Below, in pieces: positions 50,482 through 59,785 of a DNA stretch of 64,000 bases (its first letter is position 1; every line of letters starts with the position of its first letter). Source of the DNA: Sulfitobacter marinus (GTDB taxonomy: Bacteria > Pseudomonadota > Alphaproteobacteria > Rhodobacterales > Rhodobacteraceae); assembly GCF_900116285.1 (NCBI RefSeq), contig NZ_FPAJ01000002.1, forward strand, positions 310,001-374,000, given 5' to 3'. The translations under genes and the position numbers were made by a program. The notes beneath the pieces are model-generated. The model had not been told where the DNA came from. It did not search any database and saw nothing but the letters and a program-made list of their open reading frames with translations.

Positions 50482-50880
50482 ATGAAACGCAATATAGCAG
50501 CAGTCGTCATCGCCTCGGTGATGGCGGGCCCTTTGGCGGCCCAAAGGTATCCGGCAAACGGCCGGCTGGTATTCACGCCACTCGAAAACGGTGTCCGGAT
50601 CGAAGGTGACACGGGCAATGGTGCGGGCGGCATTTGGTGTGCTGCTGCGGATTATGCACGTGATGAGCTTGGCGCAAGGAGCGACCAAGATCTCTACGTT
50701 AGTGAGCCGCGCATTCGCGGGCTTGGCCACCCTAACGCCGTGTCATTTACGCTTGATCCAACCGGTTTGACGCCGGTGGAAGTTTTGATCGTCGGCCCAT
50801 CGCTTAACCGACAGGGATCGCGGCTGTCTGTTGGGCATGCATTGTCGTTCTGTCCTGATCTGTACCTTCCCAGCCGCTGA
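50482..50880 (+). CDS. Small secreted protein, second of two tandem paralogues
   Basis: 132 aa. Signal peptide MKRNIAAVVIASVMAGPLAAQ. The mature part has GGIWCAAADYARDELGA and RLSVGHALSFCPDL, matching the upstream gene in both Cys positions and spacing. ATG 50482 is chosen; ATG 50470 is in frame but too close to AAGG. The gap after the first paralogue is 15 nt, so the pair is probably one transcript produced by local duplication. Confidence 0.75.
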   Translation: MKRNIAAVVIASVMAGPLAAQRYPANGRLVFTPLENGVRIEGDTGNGAGGIWCAAADYARDELGARSDQDLYVSEPRIRGLGHPNAVSFTLDPTGLTPVEVLIVGPSLNRQGSRLSVGHALSFCPDLYLPSR

Positions 50881-50922
50881 CCGGTGGTTGTCTGTACCAG
50901 ATTGCGCGCCTAAGCTGCATAA

Positions 50923-51339
50923 ATGATTGCCGAGTTTCAGATCACCAGCCGAGGGCAGGGCCTGTATGAGTTCACAGGTGACGTGGCCAGATGGTTAAAC
51001 GGTCCGTCAGACGGGCTGCTGACGCTGATGGTACGTCATACCTCTGCGTCCTTGTTGATACAGGAAAATGCCGATCCGGATGTGCAGCGCGACTTGCTGG
51101 CGTTCTTTAACCGTGCCGTTCCGCGCGGCGATGATCCGTCGATGTCGTACCTGACACACACTCTGGAAGGACACGATGACATGCCAGCCCATATCAAGGC
51201 AGCGATGCTACCCATCAGTTTGTCGATCCCGGTTCAAGCAGGGGTGATGATGCTGGGCACGTGGCAGGGTATCTATCTGTTCGAACACCGCGACGCACCT
51301 CATGTCAGGCGCGTCGCAGCACATTTTGCGGCGTCTTAG
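50923..51339 (+). CDS. YjbQ family protein (UPF0047)
   Basis: 138 aa. Motifs of the YjbQ/UPF0047 family are clear: LLTLMVRHTSASLLIQENADPDVQRDL, HTLEGHDDMPAHIKAAM and LGTWQGIYLFEHR. Several members show weak thiamine-phosphate synthase activity, but the physiological role is not settled. It lies 42 nt after the second secreted paralogue and converges on the SDR gene. Confidence 0.93.
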   Translation: MIAEFQITSRGQGLYEFTGDVARWLNGPSDGLLTLMVRHTSASLLIQENADPDVQRDLLAFFNRAVPRGDDPSMSYLTHTLEGHDDMPAHIKAAMLPISLSIPVQAGVMMLGTWQGIYLFEHRDAPHVRRVAAHFAAS

Positions 51340-51348
51340 ATTACGGCA

Positions 51349-52020
51349 TTACCCCACCGGCATCAGGTGAATTTCACGCACGGCAGCATGGGCAGGGGCC
51401 TCAAGCGCGTGCATGACAGCCGATGCCACATCATCGGGTTGCAGCTTGTCTGGCTTGGCCTCATCAAAGAATGGCGTGTTCACCATGCCGGGGGATACCA
51501 CCATGCAGCGGCCACCCCATTCGGCCATCTCATCCGCCAGATTGCCTGCGAAGCCGTGGATAAAGAATTTGGTCGCGCCATAGATCGACCCTTTGATATG
51601 ACGACGTCCCGCCGCGGAGCCGGTGACGATGTATTGGCCGGTCGTCTTGCGCAGATGTGGCATGGCTGCATGGGCGGTATAAAGCGCGCCCATCACGTTC
51701 AGGTCGACCATGGATTTCCAATCTTCGGGATCGCCCTTTTCCGTGCCGCCTTGCACCGTGCCACGACCCGCGTTTGCAAACGCGGCGTCCACTTGGCCAA
51801 ACTTGTCGGCCAGTTTGGTCAACGCATCCTTTTGAGCCTGATAAGATGTTGCATCGCCGGGCAAGGCAATCGCTTGCGCGCCGATTTCATTCACCAGTTT
51901 GTTCAGCTTATCCTCGCTGCGCGCGAACAATCCGACGTTCCAACCAGCGGCTGCGGCAGCCTTGGCTGTTGCGGCACCGATGCCGCTGGATGCGCCAGTA
52001 ATAAAGAGGGTCTTGGTCAT
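51349..52020 (-). CDS. SDR family oxidoreductase (YdfG-like)
   Basis: 223 aa from ATG 52020 with GGAGA seven bases upstream. Cofactor loop TGASSGIGAATAKA, AFANAGRG, catalytic Ser in VTGSAAGRR and YGATKFF (Tyr-x-x-x-Lys). The sequence and size resemble YdfG-type NADP-dependent 3-hydroxy acid dehydrogenases. The substrate is unknown. The gene is flanked by the convergent YjbQ gene and the divergent nrdR gene. Confidence 0.9.
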   Translation of the reverse strand: MTKTLFITGASSGIGAATAKAAAAAGWNVGLFARSEDKLNKLVNEIGAQAIALPGDATSYQAQKDALTKLADKFGQVDAAFANAGRGTVQGGTEKGDPEDWKSMVDLNVMGALYTAHAAMPHLRKTTGQYIVTGSAAGRRHIKGSIYGATKFFIHGFAGNLADEMAEWGGRCMVVSPGMVNTPFFDEAKPDKLQPDDVASAVMHALEAPAHAAVREIHLMPVG

Positions 52021-52214
52021 GATCGTCTCCTGAATTCTGTGTCGTTCCGGGGCCAACGCACGGGCACGCTGTTGGGTTCATGCCACTTTTCAAAGCACAA
52101 CATCTAGCGTTGCATTTCGCCCCTACCCAAAACTCTGCGGGTATCCTATAGTTCTAGACAAGAGGGCGAGCAGCCCCACTATTGAGGCGGATTAGAATAT
52201 AGAGGGGGACGGCA

Positions 52215-52682
52215 ATGCGCTGCCCGTTTTGCGGAAATATAGATACCCAAGTCAAAGACAGCCGTCCGGCAGAGGATCACGTATCCATTCGCCGTCGCCG
52301 GTTTTGCCCGGCCTGTGGTGGCCGTTTTACGACCTATGAACGTGTGCAACTGCGCGATCTGGTGGTCATCAAAACGTCAGGCAAACGCGAAGACTTTGAC
52401 CGTGACAAACTTGAACGCTCCATTCGCATTTCGATGCAAAAACGCCCGATTGAACCCGAGCGGATCGACCAGATGATTTCCGGCATTGTACGGCGTCTGG
52501 AAAGCATGGGCGAAACGGACATAGGATCTAAGCAGATCGGTGAAATCGTGATGGAGGCTTTGGCCCGCATCGACACCGTTGCCTATGTGCGTTTCGCGAG
52601 CGTTTACAAAAACTTCCAAGCGGCGGATGATTTCGATAAATTCGTGCAGGAATTGCGTCCCGACGTTCCGTCAGAAGAGTGA
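52215..52682 (+). CDS. nrdR: Transcriptional repressor NrdR
   Basis: 155 aa. Zinc ribbon at the N-terminus (CPFCGN at residue 3 and [13 protein letters not shown]) and an ATP-cone domain from about residue 49 ([21 protein letters not shown]). It represses ribonucleotide reductase genes when dATP is high. The stop overlaps the GTG start of ribD (GTGA); nrdR-ribD pairing is common in proteobacteria. Confidence 0.97.
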   Translation: MRCPFCGNIDTQVKDSRPAEDHVSIRRRRFCPACGGRFTTYERVQLRDLVVIKTSGKREDFDRDKLERSIRISMQKRPIEPERIDQMISGIVRRLESMGETDIGSKQIGEIVMEALARIDTVAYVRFASVYKNFQAADDFDKFVQELRPDVPSEE

Positions 52683-53776
52683 CAACCGCAGCCGACACTC
52701 GATTTATGGCGCTTGCCCTGTCGTTGGGCAAGCGGGGGGAAGGGGCGGTTTGGCCCAATCCCGCCGTGGGCTGTGTCATCGTGCAAGGCACCCGTATCGT
52801 GGGGCGCGGCTGGACCAAGCCCGGCGGGCGTCCCCATGCCGAAACCGAAGCGTTGCGCCAGGCGGGTCGTGCCGCCAAGGGTGCAACTGCCTATGTCACG
52901 CTTGAGCCTTGCTCACACACGGGAAAAACCCCGCCCTGTTCGCAAGCTTTGATTGATGCGCAGATTGCGCGCGTGGTCATTGCCTGCACCGATAGCGACC
53001 CGCGTGTCAGCGGCCAAGGGATTGCGATGCTGGAAGCTGCTGGCATCCAGGTCGAAATCGGCCTGTGGGAGGATCAGGCCCGCGCGGATCATCTCGGCTT
53101 CTTCTCAAAGGTAGATCAAGGCCGCCCTATGGTGACACTAAAGCTGGCAAGCAGCTTTGACGGGCGCATCGCGACCGCGACAGGGGATAGCCAGTGGATC
53201 ACTGCTGCGCCAGCGCGCAGATTGGTGCATGCCATGCGCGCGCGCCATGACGCGGTGATGGTGGGCGGCGGTACAGCGCGCAAGGATGATCCCAGCCTCA
53301 CCGTCCGCGACCTTGGCATATCCCGCCAGCCGGCGCGCATCGTGATCAGCAAGCATCTTGATCTGCCCTTGGGCGGTAAACTTGCGCAAACAGCATCACA
53401 AATTCCGCTGCTCCTGTGTCATGCGCCCAGTGCTGACCCGCAATTGGTCAAGGCATGGCAGGGCATCGGGGCGACCCTGCTGCCTTGTGCGATCAGCGCG
53501 GGGCAACTTGACCCGCATGACGTGCTACAGAACCTCGGCAACCACGGGCTGACCCGTATCTTCTGCGAAGGCGGCGGCGGCCTTGCTGCCAGCTTGCTCA
53601 ATGCGGGGCTGGTCGACCGTCTCATCGGTTTTACCGCAGGGGTCGCGATCGGTTCTGACGGCATACCCGCAATCGGCCCGCTTGGCATATCCCGCCTTGC
53701 TTCCGCCCCACGCTTCAAACTCCACTCAGCTCAAACCATCGGCCCTGACGTGCTACACATCTGGGACCGCGCTTAA
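52679..53776 (+). CDS. ribD: Riboflavin biosynthesis bifunctional deaminase/reductase
   Basis: 365 aa. The deaminase half has the zinc site HAETEAL (about residue 52) and [17 protein letters not shown]. The reductase half starts at about 150 ([26 protein letters not shown]) and includes [17 protein letters not shown] and [11 protein letters not shown]. It catalyses the second and third steps of riboflavin synthesis. It starts with GTG inside the nrdR stop region. The other rib genes lie 5 kb further on, behind the capsule genes. No FMN riboswitch is seen upstream. Confidence 0.96.
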   Translation: MTTAADTRFMALALSLGKRGEGAVWPNPAVGCVIVQGTRIVGRGWTKPGGRPHAETEALRQAGRAAKGATAYVTLEPCSHTGKTPPCSQALIDAQIARVVIACTDSDPRVSGQGIAMLEAAGIQVEIGLWEDQARADHLGFFSKVDQGRPMVTLKLASSFDGRIATATGDSQWITAAPARRLVHAMRARHDAVMVGGGTARKDDPSLTVRDLGISRQPARIVISKHLDLPLGGKLAQTASQIPLLLCHAPSADPQLVKAWQGIGATLLPCAISAGQLDPHDVLQNLGNHGLTRIFCEGGGGLAASLLNAGLVDRLIGFTAGVAIGSDGIPAIGPLGISRLASAPRFKLHSAQTIGPDVLHIWDRA

Positions 53777-53811
53777 CCCTTATCTTCCAAATGGTCCTAA
53801 ATCCCGGGGGT

Positions 53812-53860
53812 TTGGGGGCTGGCCCCCAACCGCGCGTTCCTTCTGGGGGCTGGCCCACAG
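53812..53860. repeat. Two GGGGGCTGGCCC-type palindromes
   Basis: TTGGGGGC-TG-GCCCCCAA (53812-53829) and an imperfect second copy CTGGGGGC-TG-GCCCACAG (53843-53860), 31 bp apart start to start. A related copy occurs at 45037-45050. They lie between convergent ribD and kpsC, so they may double as terminators, though no T-run is present. Confidence 0.6.
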
Positions 53861-53868
53861 TCCAGTGC

Positions 53869-55905
53869 TCAGCCCCTACGCCACAGATGTGATCTGCTGG
53901 CCAGCGCACCTTGCAGCTTGGCCAGTAGCCGGTTTGCCACGCCGGGATGCGGGATATCTCCGTCACTGATCCGCTCCAATACCACCTCAACCGAGCAGGC
54001 GCTGCCTGTGCGCGGATCGAAATATCGCGGGTAATCGATCAACGTCGCGTGAACGAGGCCTTCTAACGTTACTTTTGCTCGGCGGCGCGTTGGCACCTCT
54101 CCGCGGTCATCAGTCAGCCCCCAGCCCGCATAGAACGGCGCGCCCAATGTGACGACCTTGATGCCCCTTAGCAGGGCCTCGAACCCCAAAAGCGAGGTCA
54201 TAGTCCAAACCTCATCAACATGGGTAAGTGCTGCAATGGGATCAGCATGCCTTAGCACAACATCAGCAAGACCGGTGGCATCAACAGCCCCGTTGCGCAG
54301 ACCGGCTTCGACGTCAGGATGGGGTTTGTACACTATCACGGCATTGGGATGCACTGCGCGTACTGCTTGTAGCAGCGCCAGATTGGTCGACACCGCACCC
54401 GCCCCTGTTCTGATCGATGCGTCATCTTCGACCTGACCCGGCACCAGAATGCGGTACCCCTTGGGGATTTTCTCAAGACCAGCCGCGCCGCCGAGGTTAT
54501 ATTTGCTCGCTCCGCTGGTGCGCAAGGCAGCGATCAGACGCTCGGCGTGCAGCTGTTGGTCGGGCCGCATTTTTTGCCGTGTCTCGATCCATTTTTCCAG
54601 CCGACTGGGCTGGTGGGGATCATAGTAAATGCCCAGATCGTCACACACCAACGATAGGGGGGGTACCAGATCGGCCCCCAGCCCGCGCGAGCGCAAGAAC
54701 CCGTCTTCGACCCGAATTGCCCCTTCGTGATCACTACCCGCTTTGCCAGCCCAAACCATCCAAGGCTTACCTGCCTTGCGTGCGCGGACTGGATCATCGT
54801 GGAACACGACTGGCGACCACGCACCAAAGAAGCGTTGCAGGGGCCGGCGTTTCCACAGCCGCATGGCAGAGGCGGTCCAGCCGTTGTGATCCTCGCGCCA
54901 AGCGCGGGTTTGTGCTGCCAGTGTTTCGATGGCTGTTTCCAGATCGCAAAGCTGGTCGCGGTGCGGGTCATACCATGTGGGATATAAAATCATCGCCGCC
55001 GCAAAAATCTGGGCGCGGGTAAGTGTGCGTTGACGGCGCTGTACGGGAAATTCGTCATCCGTCAGGCCCCAGCCCGCATAAAACGGCTGTCCAAACACGC
55101 GCGGTTTATGGCCGGCAAAAATCGCTTCGAAACCCATTTGCGACGACACCGTATAGACGCCAACAGCCCCTTCAAACAGCGCCCAGGGGCTGATCGGGTC
55201 CGTTAGCAGTGTGATCTGATCATTGGTATCTTCTGGCCTGAAATGTCCCACACGGTAGCCTTTGGTCGTCTCTGGGTGGGTTTTGATGATAATGCGTGCA
55301 CCGGGGTTTTCCTGCTGGGCAAAAACCAGCATTTCCAAAAACCGCGACCGGTCTGCGCCGGATGCCGTCACCGACGCGTCGCCGCGCGTCTGGTCGATCA
55401 CCAGCACATAGCCGGGGTCGGGTGCGGGCCGATTTGCGTCAAAGCCGGTGTATTTGGTAAGATGCGCCTCGATCATGCGGGCAATGCAGCCGCGCGCGCG
55501 GTTCAACAACGCCGTATCATCCAACGGATGACTGGCCAGCAAGGTTTCCAGATCAGACGGGCGGGACGGATCAAAATGGGCGGCTTTGCTATCGATCAGC
55601 AGCCCCAAGGGCAGCTCGCCCGCGCGGCCGGGAAACAGCGAGCGCAGCATCGCATCCTCAATGCGTAAGACGGGGGCACCACGTTTTGCAGCCACCGCAA
55701 GACCGCGATGGGCCGTCGGGGAATTGCCCCAAACCGCGACGGCGTCCCCTTGTCGTGGCAGGCCAAGATGAATGGAATATCCCGATAGCTGCAAAATCCG
55801 CCGCAGCCGTTTCTGCCGCAGAAATCCGCCATTATACACAAAAAGCCGCCGGCCCTTGTCAGGTCCGGCGGCGGGGCTGTCATATATCTCAGGCCCTAAA
55901 GCCAT
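53869..55905 (-). CDS. kpsC: Capsule polysaccharide beta-Kdo transferase (KpsC-like)
   Basis: 678 aa, with a duplicated architecture: each half has a GFLRxK/GFLRSR-type element (GGFLRQK near residue 25 and EDGFLRSRGLG near 400), a KTHPET or KPHPDVE motif, and QMGFEAIFAGHKPRVFGQPFYAGWGLTDD or LLGFEALLRGIKVVTLGAPFYAGWGLTDD. KpsC carries two Kdo transferase modules that build the poly-Kdo linker of group 2-type capsules. ATG 55905 is used, since the frame to 55992 overlaps the export gene. It follows that gene by 8 nt. Confidence 0.92.
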   Translation of the reverse strand: MALGPEIYDSPAAGPDKGRRLFVYNGGFLRQKRLRRILQLSGYSIHLGLPRQGDAVAVWGNSPTAHRGLAVAAKRGAPVLRIEDAMLRSLFPGRAGELPLGLLIDSKAAHFDPSRPSDLETLLASHPLDDTALLNRARGCIARMIEAHLTKYTGFDANRPAPDPGYVLVIDQTRGDASVTASGADRSRFLEMLVFAQQENPGARIIIKTHPETTKGYRVGHFRPEDTNDQITLLTDPISPWALFEGAVGVYTVSSQMGFEAIFAGHKPRVFGQPFYAGWGLTDDEFPVQRRQRTLTRAQIFAAAMILYPTWYDPHRDQLCDLETAIETLAAQTRAWREDHNGWTASAMRLWKRRPLQRFFGAWSPVVFHDDPVRARKAGKPWMVWAGKAGSDHEGAIRVEDGFLRSRGLGADLVPPLSLVCDDLGIYYDPHQPSRLEKWIETRQKMRPDQQLHAERLIAALRTSGASKYNLGGAAGLEKIPKGYRILVPGQVEDDASIRTGAGAVSTNLALLQAVRAVHPNAVIVYKPHPDVEAGLRNGAVDATGLADVVLRHADPIAALTHVDEVWTMTSLLGFEALLRGIKVVTLGAPFYAGWGLTDDRGEVPTRRRAKVTLEGLVHATLIDYPRYFDPRTGSACSVEVVLERISDGDIPHPGVANRLLAKLQGALASRSHLWRRG

Positions 55906-55913
55906 TTTTGCGA

Positions 55914-57050
55914 TCAGTCGCTCGAGGCGAGACTGCTGAGCGCGTTGATCGAGCCTGCAGGGCCAGTGATGGAGGAGATCACCTTGGTCCACTGGGTAAA
56001 CGGCGCTTCGGTCACATAGAGCGTGTCGCTATCGCGGATCACAAAGTCGCGGGCCATGAACATGCCGTTGGGCTTGGTCAGGTTCAACACGTAAATCAGC
56101 CGTTGTGCCCCTTGCAGATCGTTGCGGCCCAGAACCTGTGCGACGACCTCTTGGGGTTCGTTGCGGAACACGAAGACACCGGTTGGATCAGCCGAGCGTG
56201 GGTTCAGGCCCCCGACCTGCGCAATCGCTTCGAGGGCGGACAGGTTTTGCGATTCAAATGGCACCCTTTGTTGGGAACCGGTAGCCCCCAGTGCGGTGAA
56301 CGAACGTGTGTCTTCCTCGACCAGAATACGGTCCCCGCCACGTAGGGCGATGTCCAGCTCGGGGTGCTCATACAGGTCTTCGAACCAAATTTTGCCGCGA
56401 TGCCCGCCCCGCAGAACGGTGATCTGGGCGATTTCCGGTGTGATCGACACACCGCCGGCGCGCGCCAGCATGGTCGACAACGTCCGCGTTGGACGCTCAA
56501 TCGCATAGACGCCTTGGGCGCCCACGGCCCCGATCAGCGATACGGTTGTGCCATCGCCTGCAAGACGGCGCACCTGAACCTGCGGATCAGGTGTTTGTTC
56601 GGACAGGCGTTCGGTGATGATACGGCGGATGGCTTCGGGGGAATTGCCTGACGCCTTGATGCGCCCGGCATAGGGCACAAAGATAAAACCCGCCCCGTCG
56701 ACTTGAACTTCTTCGAGCAAGGTTGCGTTGCTGGCCTCGTTGGCCAATAGCCCGTCATCGACGTTTTCCCAGATCGTCAGGCCCAGCGTATCACCGGCAT
56801 TGATCGTGTCCGATCCGATTTTCCCTGCGTTGATAAAGGCTTGGTTAAATCCCAAGGCAGGGGTTACGGCAGTGGCGCGAGTCACGCGATCATTCACTTC
56901 TACAATGAATGCGTCACCTTCACGCTGCACTGAACCGGAAAATATCTGACGTTTATTCGGGCCAAGTTGGGGCAAGCCACATGAAGATATCACCGCCGTT
57001 GCCACAAGAACTGCGATGGGACGCGCCCACCGAAAAGATACGGATTTCAC
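55914..57050 (-). CDS. Polysaccharide export outer-membrane lipoprotein (Wza/KpsD-like)
   Basis: 378 aa. A signal peptide ends in the lipobox AVISSCGLP (Cys about residue 24). The poly-export domain has GDTLGLTIWENVDDG and VDGAGFIFVPYAGRIKASGNSPEAIRRII. Two SLBB-like stretches follow (VSLIGAVGAQGVYAIERPTRTLSTMLARAGG and the later LSALEAIAQVGGLNPRSADPTGVFVFR). It should form the outer-membrane channel for the capsule. It is placed between kpsS and kpsC, all on the minus strand. Confidence 0.9.
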   Translation of the reverse strand: MKSVSFRWARPIAVLVATAVISSCGLPQLGPNKRQIFSGSVQREGDAFIVEVNDRVTRATAVTPALGFNQAFINAGKIGSDTINAGDTLGLTIWENVDDGLLANEASNATLLEEVQVDGAGFIFVPYAGRIKASGNSPEAIRRIITERLSEQTPDPQVQVRRLAGDGTTVSLIGAVGAQGVYAIERPTRTLSTMLARAGGVSITPEIAQITVLRGGHRGKIWFEDLYEHPELDIALRGGDRILVEEDTRSFTALGATGSQQRVPFESQNLSALEAIAQVGGLNPRSADPTGVFVFRNEPQEVVAQVLGRNDLQGAQRLIYVLNLTKPNGMFMARDFVIRDSDTLYVTEAPFTQWTKVISSITGPAGSINALSSLASSD

Positions 57051-57167
57051 TGCCCGGTCTCCTCGACCTATTTCAAATTCTGCCTCAAGTTCACCGATTG
57101 TTTCGGCGTAATTTGGGACAACTTATCGCAGTTTGGATTAAAAAGCTACTGTTTGGAACGGAGCGGT

Positions 57168-58505
57168 TTAAGTTACAGCGCGCAACTGTTGCCGAGGGGC
57201 CGCGGTGCCCTGTTCCAGTGCGTCATAGGGGTCGTGAGCGGCCAGCATCATATCGACCACTTGACGTAGCAACTGGGTCCGCGCGCGCGCGGCATAGAAC
57301 CCGCCGGGGAGTTGAGAGGTTTCCAACAGATAGCGACGATAGTCCTTGTAGGCCTTGTTGTCCGGGCGCGCGGGAGCTGCAAAGAATTCGCTTAACGGTT
57401 GATCAGATACAAATTCCGGCTTGGCATAGACAGCACGGCCAAACACCTTGAGCGGGATCCCCCGCCATAGAACCTGCTGGCCTGCGGTCGAATTCACCGT
57501 CACCGCCGTGCGCGCGTCGTTCAACAGCTGCGCCAGCTTGCCGCCACGCACGTAATGCACGCGGTCTGATATGCCCAATTCGCGGGCGATCTGTTTGAGG
57601 TTGCGGCGCACTGCTGCGCGGCCGTCTTCCAGCGGATGTGCCTTGACCACCAGATGGTGATGACGCGGCGCGCCGCTCGCGAATTCATCCAACACGAGAC
57701 GCAGGAAATCTGGCATCGTATCGAATGTGGAATGCTCTTGAAACGAGCTGTCATGTTCCAGCTGCAACAGGGCCAGATGATAAGGGAAGCCGCCCAAACG
57801 AATGCGCATCGTTGAAATCAGCCGGTCCAAGGCCAGTATAGGCATCAGGAGCAACCGCTGGATATACAGGCTGAACTCTTTGGTTACAGGGATGCTGCGG
57901 TGGGGGCGGAAATTACGGTACTTGCCGTTCCGCGCCAGAATGAACCAGTGATATAGCGCGCCATAGAACACATGCTGGCGCATGTCGCCCCAATGGCCGG
58001 GCGGCAACGGGGCCTCCATATCGGAATTGGCCAACGCGGTTTGCATCTGTTCGATGGTCATGTCCATCAGACGTGAATTGCCGTTCGCCCCGCCGCGTTC
58101 GTAGGTGACCCAATAGGGCCGCATATAGCCTTCCTCGAATACATGTACCGTCAACCCACGGGCTTTGGCCTCGGCCGCGGCCTGCGCATGGATCGGGCGG
58201 GTGTCGCCGTATAGTACAATATCGGTGACACCTTTGTCGGCGAGCAGTCCAACAAAGGTGTCTTTCCAGGCCTCCGCCTTACCCCGAAACGGGATATAGC
58301 TGGCCGGATGAAACCAAAAAGCCTGATCGCCTGCATTAAATCCCACGCGCCATACCTCGGCCCCGGCAAGCCGGAGCATTTTCCCCAATCTGTTAAAGAA
58401 GGGGCCATGGGGGCCTTGCAAGAACAAGAAAACCCTATGATCTGAAGGGGCGGAATTCATCTCTGCTTTCGGTTCAATTTGGTTAACGAGGGTATATTCA
58501 TTCAA
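57168..58505 (-). CDS. kpsS: Capsule polysaccharide biosynthesis protein (KpsS-like)
   Basis: 445 aa. The N-terminal RVFLFLQGPHGPFFNRLGKMLRLAG and FEEGYMRPYWVTYERGG, and the later HHHLVVKAHPLEDGRA and TVNSTAGQQVLWRGIPLKVFGRAVYA, match KpsS, which adds the first Kdo to the phosphatidylglycerol anchor of capsule. An in-frame ATG at 58460 is an equally possible start; neither has a strong ribosome site. It heads the three-gene capsule operon and is 85 nt from the divergent ribE. Confidence 0.92.
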   Translation of the reverse strand: MNEYTLVNQIEPKAEMNSAPSDHRVFLFLQGPHGPFFNRLGKMLRLAGAEVWRVGFNAGDQAFWFHPASYIPFRGKAEAWKDTFVGLLADKGVTDIVLYGDTRPIHAQAAAEAKARGLTVHVFEEGYMRPYWVTYERGGANGNSRLMDMTIEQMQTALANSDMEAPLPPGHWGDMRQHVFYGALYHWFILARNGKYRNFRPHRSIPVTKEFSLYIQRLLLMPILALDRLISTMRIRLGGFPYHLALLQLEHDSSFQEHSTFDTMPDFLRLVLDEFASGAPRHHHLVVKAHPLEDGRAAVRRNLKQIARELGISDRVHYVRGGKLAQLLNDARTAVTVNSTAGQQVLWRGIPLKVFGRAVYAKPEFVSDQPLSEFFAAPARPDNKAYKDYRRYLLETSQLPGGFYAARARTQLLRQVVDMMLAAHDPYDALEQGTAAPRQQLRAVT

Positions 58506-58590
58506 TTGGGGCTAAAATGGGGCGCGGGCGCGGACTTGTCATGGTCGTGGCGGGGGGCTAACTCCTTATAGGGTACAAAAAGGGCTGCGC

Positions 58591-59178
58591 ATGTTTACAG
58601 GAATTATCACAGACGTCGGAAAAATCGCAACGCTTACGCAAGAAGGCGACCTGCGTGCGCGCATAGAGACCGGATATGACACAAGCGGGATCGATATGGG
58701 CGCATCCATCGCCAGCGACGGGGTTTGCCTGACGGTCGTGGATCTTGGGCCCAATTGGTACGAGGTACAGATTAGCGCCGAAACCGTCGAGAAAACCAAT
58801 CTTGGCGATTGGAAGTTGGGGCGGCGGGTGAACTTGGAACGGGCGTTGAAGGTCGGGGATGAGCTGGGCGGGCATATCGTATCGGGCCATGTCGATGGCG
58901 TGGCCGAGGTGATCGGGATGCAGGATGAAGGTGACAGCACCCGTGTTACCCTGCGCGCCCCGCTTGCCCTTGCGCGGTTCATCGCGCCCAAAGGATCGGT
59001 TGCGCTGAACGGTACGTCCCTGACGGTGAATGAGGTGAACGGCTGTGATTTCGGCATCAACTTTATCCCCCACACCAAAGACGTGACGACATGGGGCGAT
59101 GTGAAGGTTGGAGACCGCATCAACCTCGAGATTGATACGCTGGCGCGCTACGTCGCGCGGTTGGCGGAAATGTCATGA
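58591..59178 (+). CDS. ribE: Riboflavin synthase
   Basis: 195 aa with two lumazine-binding repeats. The first begins MFTGIITDVGKI and includes GVCLTVVDLG and SAETVEKTNLGDW; the second begins at about residue 97 (GHIVSGHVDGVAEVIG) with GTSLTVNEVNG. It condenses two lumazines to riboflavin. It is the first gene of a ribE - hypothetical - ribB - ribH - nusB run. Its stop overlaps the next start by 4 nt (ATGA). Confidence 0.97.
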   Translation: MFTGIITDVGKIATLTQEGDLRARIETGYDTSGIDMGASIASDGVCLTVVDLGPNWYEVQISAETVEKTNLGDWKLGRRVNLERALKVGDELGGHIVSGHVDGVAEVIGMQDEGDSTRVTLRAPLALARFIAPKGSVALNGTSLTVNEVNGCDFGINFIPHTKDVTTWGDVKVGDRINLEIDTLARYVARLAEMS

Positions 59179-59750
59179 GCGCGGGGATCGGTCATAACAA
59201 CGGTCCCAGCATGGAGGGGGGCCATAAGTGGCGCAGCTTCCAATGGCAAAAGGCCCGCGAAGCGGCGATGCCAAAGACGATCCCGCTGATGGTGGTAAAG
59301 ATGCGCGTCAAACGGGCGCGTGAATTGGGGTTGGACTACAAGGCCTACGCGGCAATCCGTCAGGCCACGGGGCGTGATATTCTGGCGCTGCTGTTTTCGA
59401 ACAATGCGTTGCGGGTGGTGCGCGCCGATGCGCCGCAAATGCCTGTGCGTCAGGCTGATGTGTTGAACGCGGTTCAAGGGGCGCAAAAGCTGGCGTTGGT
59501 GCATCGCCCGCTTGCTCCAGAAATGATCAGCCGCGCCAACCCCGCACTGGATTTCGTCGATCAGGCACCCAAGTTCACCGATAGCTGGTCCGACATGCGC
59601 GATCATCTGAATGATGCGGTACAGGGCCGCAAGCTGGCTGGCGATCAAGTGCTGATCATCGGCGACACGGCGATTGAACGCGACTGGTCCGCCGCAAGTA
59701 AGGCTGCCGGATATCTTGAGGCGGGGCGTTATTTCGGGGCAGGGGCCTAG
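59175..59750 (+). CDS. Conserved hypothetical protein in the riboflavin operon
   Basis: 191 aa, soluble. The N-terminus has SAGIGHNNGPSMEGG, a GHNNGP motif I have seen at the start of several alphaproteobacterial hypothetical proteins. It is followed by a basic helical segment with Trp (HKWRSFQWQKAREAAMPKTIPLMVVKMRVKRARELG) that looks like a small DNA-binding-type helical domain. Nothing identifies a catalytic site. It is translationally coupled to ribE, which suggests a role linked to flavin synthesis or merely shared transcription. Confidence 0.75.
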   Translation: MSAGIGHNNGPSMEGGHKWRSFQWQKAREAAMPKTIPLMVVKMRVKRARELGLDYKAYAAIRQATGRDILALLFSNNALRVVRADAPQMPVRQADVLNAVQGAQKLALVHRPLAPEMISRANPALDFVDQAPKFTDSWSDMRDHLNDAVQGRKLAGDQVLIIGDTAIERDWSAASKAAGYLEAGRYFGAGA

Positions 59751-59785
59751 CGCGGGCATCTGCGTGCACGGTACGCGGCGGAATT

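Noticed and set aside
53869..58505. Capsule genes as a mobile island
   Set aside because: No integrase, direct repeats or tRNA border were seen, so transfer is only possible, not supported.
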